A DNA stretch of 64,000 bases from Streptomyces lasiicapitis (GTDB lineage Bacteria; Actinomycetota; Actinomycetes; Streptomycetales; Streptomycetaceae), in contig NZ_BMNG01000004.1 in assembly GCF_014646335.1 (NCBI RefSeq), positions 312,584 to 376,583 on the forward strand. Reading direction: 5' to 3'. Shown here piece by piece: positions 8,274-14,623 of this stretch. Position 1 is the first letter of the stretch, and each line of letters begins with the position of its first letter. A model generated the notes under the pieces. That model did not search any database. It was given only the letters and a program-made list of their open reading frames with translations, and was not told the DNA's origin. Position numbers and translations under genes: made by a program.

Positions 8274-8933
8274 GTGCGGGGGGACGACCGGAGACGGGAC
8301 GGACCGGGCAAAGGTGAGGAAGAGGTCGGCGGGGTGACGGCCGCCCACTCGGCCGCCCACTCGGCCGCCCACACGGCAGCCGACGCGGCGGCCGAGGAGC
8401 GCTTCCGAGGGCTCTTCGAGGCCCACTACGAACCCGTGCTGCGGTTCGCAGCGCGCAGAGTGGGCCCCGAGGCGGCGGGTGACGTGGCCGCCGAGACGTT
8501 CCTCGTCGCCTGGCGGCGCCTGGCCAAGGTGCCGGAGGCCGCGGGTGAGGCCCTGCCGTGGCTGTACGCCGTGGCACGCCGGGTGCTGGCCAACCAGCGG
8601 CGCGGGGACCAGCGGGGAGAGCGGCTCACCGCCCGGATCGGCAGCGCCGCGCCACCGCCCGTCGGGCCGGACCACGCGGGGGACGTCGTCGGCGTACTGC
8701 ATCTGAGGCAGGCGCTCGGCACGCTCTCCGCGCGGGACCGGGAGACGCTGCTGCTCGTGGGCTGGGACGGCCTCGACGTGGCGGACGCCGCCACCGTCGT
8801 GGGCTGCGGCCGACGCGCCTTCGCGGTCAGGCTGCACCGGGCGCGCCGCCGGCTGGAACGGGCGCTCGAGGGGACGTACGCGGACGAGGGGGCACCGCGG
8901 ACCGCCGTGGCGCTGAAGGGGAGGCAGGCATGA
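8274..8933 (+). CDS. ECF-type RNA polymerase sigma factor
   Basis: 219 residues from GTG 8274. Region 2 is FRGLFEAHYEPVLRFAARRV...DVAAETFLVAWRRL, and region 4 is LSARDRETLLLVGWDGLDVADAA followed by the recognition helix area (VVGCGRRAFAVRLHRARRRL). No region 3, as expected for the ECF class. The first ~40 residues are low complexity and include AAHSAAHSAAHTAA, coded by three copies of GCCGCCCAC; a GTG at 8334 inside this tract is an alternative start. The stop overlaps the start of the downstream membrane protein (ATGA at 8930), so the two are translationally coupled, typical of a sigma factor and its regulator. Target promoters unknown. Confidence 0.9.
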   Translation: MRGDDRRRDGPGKGEEEVGGVTAAHSAAHSAAHTAADAAAEERFRGLFEAHYEPVLRFAARRVGPEAAGDVAAETFLVAWRRLAKVPEAAGEALPWLYAVARRVLANQRRGDQRGERLTARIGSAAPPPVGPDHAGDVVGVLHLRQALGTLSARDRETLLLVGWDGLDVADAATVVGCGRRAFAVRLHRARRRLERALEGTYADEGAPRTAVALKGRQA

Positions 8934-9724
8934 GCGGGCGGCAGGCGGAGGCTAATCGGGAGGCGCTCGACTACGTGCGGCGCACGCTCGGTCCGGGCGA
9001 CCCGGCGCGGGGGGACGGGTTCAGCGGGGCCGCGCAGGCGCCCGAAGGGCAGGCCGTCCTGGCCCGGATCATGACGGAACGTACGGAGAAGTCGGCGGCT
9101 TCGGACGACACGACGCAGGGCGAACGACCGCATCGTGCGCAGGGCGTGCGGCGCCGTTGGCTGGTGGCCGCGGCCGCGGTCGTGGCACTGGGAGGAGTGA
9201 CAGCGGTGGCGGACGCCATGGGAGTGCTCCCGTCGGGAGTGGTCGACGGGCTCACGCGGATCGAGGGCGGGGATATGGGCGGGGTCGATCTGGACCGGGC
9301 CCGGATGCTGGTGGAGGCCCCGATGCCGGACGGCCGCAGGACCATGCAGGTCTGGCAGGCACCCAACGAGAGCGGCGGCACCTGCACGTACACGCGGTAT
9401 GTCGCCGCCGACGGAACGGAGGAGGGCGGCGGCACCGACTGCTCGAACGGCGCGCACGCGGAGCCGCTGGATCGGCTGCCCCTGTGGACCGGCGGCGGGA
9501 CCACCGACATGGACGGTTACGAGACGACCTACGGACACGCCGCGAAGCCTGCCGTGGCCGTGCGCATCACATGGGCCGACGGGGCGCGGCAGACGGTCAG
9601 GCTGAACGCCGACGGCTCGTTCCTCACTTTCGCGCGCAGGCGGCCCGCGGTCGAGAGGCAGTACCGCACGATCGACGCGCTCGACCGGCGGGGGAAGGTG
9701 GTCGTCAGCGACCCGCACGCCTGA
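8930..9724 (+). CDS. One-pass membrane protein coupled to the ECF sigma factor (anti-sigma-like, CU044_5270-type)
   Basis: 264 residues. An N-terminal cytoplasmic arm (1-75) is followed by one membrane helix (~77-93, WLVAAAAVVALGGVTAV) and an outer domain of ~165 residues with Cys in GTCTYTRYV and GTDCSNG. The ATG at 8930 overlaps the sigma stop by four bases. Position and topology suggest it regulates the sigma factor, but the arm has no recognisable zinc-binding anti-sigma motif (HxxxCxxC), so the role is inferred from context only. Related proteins encoded beside Streptomyces sigma factors are usually annotated as hypothetical or CU044_5270 family. Confidence 0.75.
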   Translation: MSGRQAEANREALDYVRRTLGPGDPARGDGFSGAAQAPEGQAVLARIMTERTEKSAASDDTTQGERPHRAQGVRRRWLVAAAAVVALGGVTAVADAMGVLPSGVVDGLTRIEGGDMGGVDLDRARMLVEAPMPDGRRTMQVWQAPNESGGTCTYTRYVAADGTEEGGGTDCSNGAHAEPLDRLPLWTGGGTTDMDGYETTYGHAAKPAVAVRITWADGARQTVRLNADGSFLTFARRRPAVERQYRTIDALDRRGKVVVSDPHA

Positions 9725-9729
9725 GGCAC

Positions 9730-9765
9730 GCCGGAGGCTTCAGGCCTGCGCCCGAAGCCTCCGGC
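9730..9765. terminator. Bidirectional terminator hairpin
   Basis: GCCGGAGGCTTC (9730-9741) and GAAGCCTCCGGC (9754-9765) form a perfect 12-bp stem with a 12-base loop between two convergent genes, the sigma-partner gene and the LacI regulator. Confidence 0.85.
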
Positions 9766-9775
9766 CTGTGGTGTC

Positions 9776-10864
9776 TCAGTCCGCCGGTGCCAGCTCCCCC
9801 GACCCCCGAGTGATCAACCGCGTCGGCAGCTCGATGCGTTCCGGCGCGTCCGATGCGCCGTCGAGCTGGCGGAACAGCCGCTCCGCCGCCGTACGGCCCA
9901 ACTGGGCCGCGTCCTGCGCGACCACGGTCACGCCGGGGCTCAGCAGGTCGGCGAGCTCGATGTCGTCGAAGCCGACGAGGGCGACGGGGCGCGGGAGGGC
10001 GGCGAGGACGCGTACGACCGTCACCGTGACGCGGTTGTTGCCGGCGAAGACGGCGGTGACCGGCGCGGGGCCCGTGAGCATCGACTCGGCGGCGTGGCGG
10101 ACCCGTTCGGGGTCCGTCGGGCCGAGCGACACCCATGACTCGTCCACGTCGATGTCCGCGTCCGCCATGGCCGCGCGATAGCCGCGCAGCCGCTCTATCG
10201 CGGTGTGGATCCGCGGCTGGTCACCGATGAAGCCGATACGGCGGTGACCGTGGGCGATGAGGTGCGCGACGCCGTCACGCGCGCCCCCGAAGCTGTCGGA
10301 GAGCACCACGTCGGCGTCGATCCGGCCCGGCGGCCGGTCCACGAACACCGTGGCGACACCGGCGGCGATCTCCGGCTCCAGATAGCGGTGGTCGTCGCCC
10401 GCGGGGATCACGACGAGCCCGTCGACCCGGCGTGCGCACAGCGCGAGCACCAACTCCTGCTCGCGGTCCGGGTCCTCGGCGCTCGACCCGTTGATGAGCA
10501 GCGCCCCGTGCGCGCGGGCCACCTCCTCGACGGCCCGGCTAAGCGGCCCGTAGAAGGGGTCTGCCAGATCCTCCAGTACGAGGCCGATGCTCGCCGTACG
10601 GCCCTTGCGCAGCACCCGCGCGCTGTCGTTGCGCCGGAAGCCCAGCGCGTCGATGGCTTCCTGGACGCGCCGCTCCGTGTCGGGTGTGACGCCCGGCTCG
10701 CCGTTGACCACGCGGGAGACCGTCTTGAGGCCCACGCCCGCGCGCGCGGCGACGTCCTTCATGGTCGGCCGGTTGCCGTAGCGGCTCTTGGCGTCCGCGG
10801 TGCCGTCCGAAGGGCTCCCGTCGGCGCGGAGGCGGGAGACGGGGGTGCGGGCGGTCTCTGCCAC
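9776..10864 (-). CDS. LacI-family transcriptional regulator
   Basis: 362 residues from GTG 10864 (AGGAC lies upstream on the minus strand). Residues ~35-60 hold the LacI helix-turn-helix and hinge start (TMKDVAARAGVGLKTVSRVV), followed by the periplasmic-binding-protein-like effector domain (ASIGLVLEDLADPFYG, the typical NNRVTVTVVRVL segment and VGFDDIELADLLSPGVTVV). Normal length; the first ~30 residues are a disordered extension. It diverges from a ROK kinase over a 315-base gap containing the palindrome GACAACGTTGTC, the kind of centre-CG site that LacI proteins bind, so autoregulation and control of the kinase are likely. The sugar genes from 14.6 to 20.1 kb are further possible targets. 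Confidence 0.92.
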   Translation of the reverse strand: MAETARTPVSRLRADGSPSDGTADAKSRYGNRPTMKDVAARAGVGLKTVSRVVNGEPGVTPDTERRVQEAIDALGFRRNDSARVLRKGRTASIGLVLEDLADPFYGPLSRAVEEVARAHGALLINGSSAEDPDREQELVLALCARRVDGLVVIPAGDDHRYLEPEIAAGVATVFVDRPPGRIDADVVLSDSFGGARDGVAHLIAHGHRRIGFIGDQPRIHTAIERLRGYRAAMADADIDVDESWVSLGPTDPERVRHAAESMLTGPAPVTAVFAGNNRVTVTVVRVLAALPRPVALVGFDDIELADLLSPGVTVVAQDAAQLGRTAAERLFRQLDGASDAPERIELPTRLITRGSGELAPAD

Positions 10865-11103
10865 GGTGCGCTGTCCTGTCTGTCGTCCATTGGGGGCGGA
10901 TCTCGGTCTGCGTATGTCAGTCTGCGTAATGAGGGCATGCCCGCGTAAGGAAGTTGAGGCTTCCCACTGTGTATGGGCCGACATGACATCCACCACGGCG
11001 GGGGGTTTCTCCGTTCCCGACCCCTTACGGTCATCGGTGGTTCCGTCCCCTGCACATGCGTTCCTTGCGTGTGCCGGGCATGTGGCGTCGAGCATAGAAC
11101 CTG

Positions 11104-11115
11104 GACAACGTTGTC
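11104..11115. promoter_or_regulatory. Probable LacI-family operator
   Basis: GACAACGTTGTC, a perfect 12-bp palindrome with a central CG step as in most LacI-family sites, lies 65 bases before the ROK kinase start and between it and the divergent LacI regulator. The rest of the 10865-11179 gap has no coding-like frame. Confidence 0.7.
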
Positions 11116-11179
11116 AGATGCAAGAGAGACTGTGCACCGCACTCTCCGGCCTGCCCTTTCACCAGGAGATCTCACACTG

Positions 11180-12151
11180 ATGCCCACGGACCTCGTCGCC
11201 GCACTCGACATCGGCGGCACCAAGATCGCCGGAGCCCTGGTGGACGGCCAGGGCCGGATCCTGCTGCGCGTCCAGCGGCCGACGCCCGCGCGCGAGGACG
11301 GCGACACCGTGATGCGGGCGGTCGAGGAAGTGATCGGCGAGCTGACCGCCGGGGAGCCGTGGGGCGAGGTCCGTGCGGTCGGCATCGGCAGCGCGGGTCC
11401 CGTGGACGCGTCCGCGGGCACGGTCAGCCCGGTCAACGTCCCCGGCTGGCGCGGCTACCCCCTGGTCGAGCGGGTCCGCGCCGCCGCGGGCGGACGCCCC
11501 GTCGAGCTGGTGGGCGACGGCGTGGCCATGACGGCGGCCGAGCACTGGCAGGGCGCCGCCCGCGGCCACGACAACGCGCTGTGCATGGTGGTGTCCACGG
11601 GCGTCGGCGGCGGCCTGATCCTGAACGGCGCGCTGCACCCGGGCCCCACGGGCAACGCGGGCCACATCGGTCACATCAGCGTGGACCTCGACGGCGATCC
11701 GTGCCCGTGCGGGGCGCGCGGCTGCGTCGAGCGGATAGCGAGCGGCCCGAACATCGCCCGGCGCGCCCTGGAGGCGGGTTGGCTCCCCGGCCCCGACGGC
11801 GACACCTCCGCGGCGGCCGTGGCGCTCGCGGCGCGTGCGGGGGACCCCGTCGCCATCGCGTCGTTCGAGCGCGCGGCGCAGGCCCTCGCGGCGGGCATCG
11901 CCGCCACGGCCACGCTCGTCGAGATCGACATCGCGGTGATCGGCGGGGGCGTGGCGATGGCGGGCGACGTCCTGTTCGCCCCCCTGCGCCGAGCCCTGCG
12001 CGACTACGCCACGCTGTCCTTCGTCAGCCGCCTGACCGTGACCCCCGCCCTGATGGGCACCGACGCGGGCCTCGTCGGCGCCGCGGCGGCCGCGCTGCGG
12101 GCGTACCCGGACGCGACGGTGGGGCGGTTGCGGCCCGCGGTGAATCGCTGA
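11180..12151 (+). CDS. ROK-family sugar kinase
   Basis: 323 residues. ATG 11180 is preferred to upstream in-frame starts because AGGAG sits at 11164-11168 and the ROK fold begins right there. The N-terminal phosphate loop is LVAALDIGGTKIAGAL (Asp10 region); later motifs are STGVGGGLI, the zinc-binding cluster CPCGARGCVE and IGGGVAMAGD. Where many ROK glucokinases have GE-x-GH, this protein has NAGHIGH, a known variant whose effect on sugar choice is not clear. There is no N-terminal DNA-binding domain, so it is an enzyme, not a repressor: ATP-dependent phosphorylation of glucose, a glucosamine derivative or a similar sugar. Divergent from the LacI regulator with a shared operator. Confidence 0.9.
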   Translation: MPTDLVAALDIGGTKIAGALVDGQGRILLRVQRPTPAREDGDTVMRAVEEVIGELTAGEPWGEVRAVGIGSAGPVDASAGTVSPVNVPGWRGYPLVERVRAAAGGRPVELVGDGVAMTAAEHWQGAARGHDNALCMVVSTGVGGGLILNGALHPGPTGNAGHIGHISVDLDGDPCPCGARGCVERIASGPNIARRALEAGWLPGPDGDTSAAAVALAARAGDPVAIASFERAAQALAAGIAATATLVEIDIAVIGGGVAMAGDVLFAPLRRALRDYATLSFVSRLTVTPALMGTDAGLVGAAAAALRAYPDATVGRLRPAVNR

Positions 12152-12175
12152 GAGCGGTCGCGCCGGCCGTTGTTG

Positions 12176-12474
12176 CTACGTGGCTGTGGTGCGCCAGTAC
12201 GTCACCCAGTCGTGGGCGTTGTGACCCATAACGGGACGCCGGCAGGAAAGGGCTGACCGCGGCTTCACGCCGCTGTGTACGGGCCTGCGAGTGGTCGAGG
12301 GGGGGCGCCCTTGGCGAACGGTCTCGTCAAGGGCGATGACTCCGAAGAGTTCGCCGATGCGCAGTGCTACGGGTGCCCACCTGCCGTCGGGTGGCAGGCG
12401 GTGGGCACGGCGGGCTGGTCGCGTGGTGTGGAGAACAGCCTGGCCAGGAGTGGGACGTCACTCGGATGGCTCAT
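12176..12474 (-). pseudogene. Possible frameshifted remnant of an unrecognised gene
   Basis: The 456-base gap after the ROK kinase has no intact gene. On the minus strand an ATG at 12474 begins MSHPSDVPLLARLFSTP, then a frame change would continue as RLPPDGRWAPVALRIGELFG and run to a TAG at 12176-12178, ending MGHNAHDWVTYWRTTAT. The second segment is open for about 94 codons and looks protein-like, but no single frame has both a start and this end. I do not recognise the protein. It may be a decayed gene or chance; the codon bias is weaker than in neighbours. Confidence 0.25.
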
Positions 12475-12607
12475 GCGGACAGTGCCCTGGCGGGCCGAGC
12501 GGTGCGGCGGCGTCAAGCATGGCCAGAGACCGCCGTGACGTTTCCGGCGCAGTCTTCCCCGCCTTCGATGCGTTCCGAGCCGAAGGCCGACAGACAGGGA
12601 TCACGCC

Positions 12608-12796
12608 ATGGCAGAAGACCAGGACCGGCAGGAGAACCAGCCGGGTATGCGCAACGCGCCCACCAGGGGCAAGGAGCAGGAATCGGGCTCGGCCCTCCGC
12701 TCGTGGGCGAAGGAACAGGGGTACAACCTCAACGATCGTGGCCGCGTCCCCGCCGACATCAAAGAGGCGTACGAGAGGGCGAGGGACAACGGTTGA
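12608..12796 (+). CDS. Mini Lsr2-like protein: DNA-binding (C-terminal) domain only
   Basis: 62 residues. After a hydrophilic N-terminus (MAEDQDRQENQPGMRNAP) comes SALRSWAKEQGYNLNDRGRV followed by PADIKEAYERARDNG. This matches the C-terminal domain of Lsr2, the actinobacterial xenogeneic silencer, whose core is x-R-x-W-A-x-x-x-G-x-x-v-x-x-R-G-R-[IV]-P. In Lsr2 the R-G-R loop enters the minor groove of AT-rich DNA. The N-terminal dimerisation domain of Lsr2 is absent, so this protein could bind without bridging, or compete with full Lsr2 (inference). A GACAGGGA box lies upstream of the ATG. It sits in a disturbed region with broken frames and is followed 12 bases later by a strong hairpin. Confidence 0.75.
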   Translation: MAEDQDRQENQPGMRNAPTRGKEQESGSALRSWAKEQGYNLNDRGRVPADIKEAYERARDNG

Positions 12797-12808
12797 TACG
12801 TCCCTTTG

Positions 12809-12853
12809 GCTGCCCCGCCCGATCGGCGTTCGGTGCGATCGGGCGGCGGCAGC
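12809..12853 (+). terminator. Terminator hairpin after the Lsr2-like gene
   Basis: GCTGCCCCGCCCGATCG (12809-12825) pairs with the segment 12836-12853 (CGATCGGGCGG...GGCAGC) with one bulge and a 10-base loop. It starts 13 bases after the stop codon. Confidence 0.75.
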
Positions 12854-13251
12854 CGAGAAGGGGCACGGCCCGGGGCCCCCGGCAGAAGATCCGCGAGAAG
12901 CATGCGAGTGTCGATCCGGAAGACACACGCATGGCGGGAGAGCACGCGGTGCGAATTGACGGGATCCTGCTCGCGATTGAGCAGGAATTCGCTGCCCGTC
13001 GGGAGGAAACTCGGACGCGACGAAGCGATTGGGCAGATGAACGGTGGTCTGATCGTTGAGAGGGCTGACGGCCTCCGCGGACTGCTGATGCACACCGCCG
13101 ACGTACGAAGTGTCTGACCACCTCGGCCCGTCACCCCTTCGACGTCGCGTCGCCCTGGCTGGGCCGGGCGTGCGGTGGCTGTCCCTCCCGACGTTATGAT
13201 CTTGTTTGCTGTGGGGGAAAGACCGCACATATTCCGTAATGGGGGGACATC
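12854..13251 (+). other. Gene-free stretch with possible IS5-type transposase scrap and lectin promoter
   Basis: No intact gene seen. Two short frames look protein-like: MAGEHAVRIDGILLAIEQEF from ATG 12931 (about 42 codons), and from ATG 13035 a 26-codon frame containing IVERADGLRGLLMHTADV. The latter resembles the catalytic-core block of IS5-type transposases (VDTxGLLLxVLVHxADVQD), so this may be an insertion-sequence relic. Near the end, TATGAT at 13195-13200 is a plausible -10 box for the lectin gene at 13252. All of this is low confidence. Confidence 0.25.
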
Positions 13252-13764
13252 TTGAAGATCGCATCGAAGCTGGCTGCCGTGGCCGCGTCCAGTGCCGCTC
13301 TGGTCATGGTGACGCCGTCGACCAGCCAGGCCGATACCTGGATGCTGTTCGTGAACTACAACAGCGGCCGCTGCCTGGAGATCGCGGACGGCAGCTCCGC
13401 CAATGGCGCCCGGGCGCAGCAGTGGAGCTGCAACGGTCAGGACTCGGCCCGATGGCGCATGTCGTGGGTCAACAGTGAGCGCGTGTACTTCAAGCTCGTG
13501 AACAAGGCCACGGGCAAGTGTCTGGAGATCGAGAACTCCAGCAAGTCCAACGGTGCCCGCGCCCAGCAGTGGGCCTGCAAGTCCGGGGTCCAGGGGCAGA
13601 TCTGGGGCCGGGGTTCGAACGGCCGACTCGTGAACGCCGCCAGCGGCAAGGACCTGGAGATCGAGAACTCCAGCAAGGCCAATGGCGCTCGCGCCCAGCA
13701 GTGGGGTGAGTGGGGCAGCAGCGGAGGCACCACGAAGTGGGCTCGGGTCGCAGCGGGCAACTGA
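13252..13764 (+). CDS. Secreted ricin-type beta-trefoil lectin domain protein
   Basis: 170 residues, starting at TTG 13252 behind GGGGGG (13241-13246). The signal peptide is KIASKLAAVAASSAALVMV with cleavage after SQA (about residue 27). The mature protein is a single beta-trefoil of three repeats, each with a G-[RK]-[CD]-L-E-I core and the Q-x-W-like end: GRCLEIADGSSANGARAQQW, GKCLEIENSSKSNGARAQQW and GKDLEIENSSKANGARAQQW. The third copy has Asp instead of Cys, so its disulfide partner is lost. Such domains bind galactose- or xylose-type sugars and are usually attached to glycosidases; here the lectin stands alone. The neighbouring alpha-galactosidase locus makes a galactoside ligand attractive, but this is inference. 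Confidence 0.88.
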   Translation: MKIASKLAAVAASSAALVMVTPSTSQADTWMLFVNYNSGRCLEIADGSSANGARAQQWSCNGQDSARWRMSWVNSERVYFKLVNKATGKCLEIENSSKSNGARAQQWACKSGVQGQIWGRGSNGRLVNAASGKDLEIENSSKANGARAQQWGEWGSSGGTTKWARVAAGN

Positions 13765-13834
13765 GCTCGGTCGCCTGCCGCGGGATGCCGACCCCCGTGC
13801 CGCCGAGCGCTCCCGGGATGCGAGGATCAGGCGG

Positions 13835-14536
13835 GTGAACAGTGATGCCGTCGTGCTCGACAATCCCGTGGCCCAGTCGCTGCTCGGGCAGCACGCGGAG
13901 CTGGCCCGACGGCGGGGGCAGGCGGCCACGTACCTGCCGGACGTCGCGACCTTCTGCGCGGTGCCGGCCGAGCCCGACTCGGCGGACTGGGCCGATCTGG
14001 CGCGGTTGCTCGGCAGCGGCGGGTTCGCCGACATGTTCAGCAGCCCGGCGGTCCCGCCGGCGGACTGGGAGCCGGTCTTCGAGCTGGAGGGGCGGCAGAT
14101 GCTGTGGCCCGCCGGCCGCCGGCCCAGTAAGCCGGACCCTGATGTCGACGTCGCCATCGTGGAGTTGGGGCCGACGGACGTGCCCGACATGCTCGACCTC
14201 GTCGCGCGGGCCGCGCCAGGGCCGTTCTGGCCCCGTACCTGTGAACTCGGCACCTATCTCGGGATCCGCGCGCAAGGGCGCCTGGTGGCGATGGCGGGCG
14301 AGCGGCTGCGGCCGCCGGGCTGGACCGAGATAAGCGCCGTGTGCACGGCCCCCGAGGCACGGGGCCAGGGGCACGCCGCCCGTCTGGTGCTCGCGTTGGT
14401 CGAACGCATCCTGTCCCGGGGCGAGCGGCCGTTCCTGCACGTGGCCGAGGCGAACACCGGTGCCATCGCCCTCTATGAGCGGCTCGGGTTCGAGAGCCGT
14501 AAGTCGGTGACCTTCCGCGGGTTCCGTACGCCGTGA
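13835..14536 (+). CDS. GNAT-family N-acetyltransferase
   Basis: 233 residues from GTG 13835 (VNSDAVVLDNPVAQSLLGQH). Upstream in-frame sequence overlaps the lectin gene and is not conserved-looking, so it was rejected. The N-terminal ~115 residues form a poorly conserved first half typical of FR47-like proteins; the C-terminal half has the acetyl-CoA loop VCTAPEARGQGHAARLVLAL and the closing NTGAIALYERLGFESRKSVT. Acceptor unknown. It ends at a strong bidirectional hairpin. Sixty bases separate it from the lectin gene on the same strand; co-transcription is possible. Confidence 0.87.
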   Translation: MNSDAVVLDNPVAQSLLGQHAELARRRGQAATYLPDVATFCAVPAEPDSADWADLARLLGSGGFADMFSSPAVPPADWEPVFELEGRQMLWPAGRRPSKPDPDVDVAIVELGPTDVPDMLDLVARAAPGPFWPRTCELGTYLGIRAQGRLVAMAGERLRPPGWTEISAVCTAPEARGQGHAARLVLALVERILSRGERPFLHVAEANTGAIALYERLGFESRKSVTFRGFRTP

Positions 14537-14544
14537 CGTGCTGT

Positions 14545-14583
14545 GTGGGCCCGGCCGAGTCCTTGGGACAGGGCCGGGCCCAC
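14545..14583. terminator. Bidirectional terminator hairpin
   Basis: GTGGGCCCGGCC (14545-14556) and GGCCGGGCCCAC (14572-14583) form a perfect 12-bp stem with a 15-base loop between the convergent acetyltransferase and alpha-galactosidase genes. Confidence 0.85.
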
Positions 14584-14623
14584 TGGCGCAGCCGGGACGC
14601 GCACGGGCGTCGCGGCCGCGGAC

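Noticed and set aside
5021..8374. 1117-codon minus-strand frame opposite the kinase and acetyltransferase
   Set aside because: Low-complexity composition, no domain, and both sense genes are firmly identified; an artefact of high GC.
12275..12538. Plus-strand 87-codon frame in the gap after the ROK kinase
   Set aside because: No codon bias, no ribosome-binding site and no recognisable motif; it is antisense to the better-looking broken minus-strand frame.
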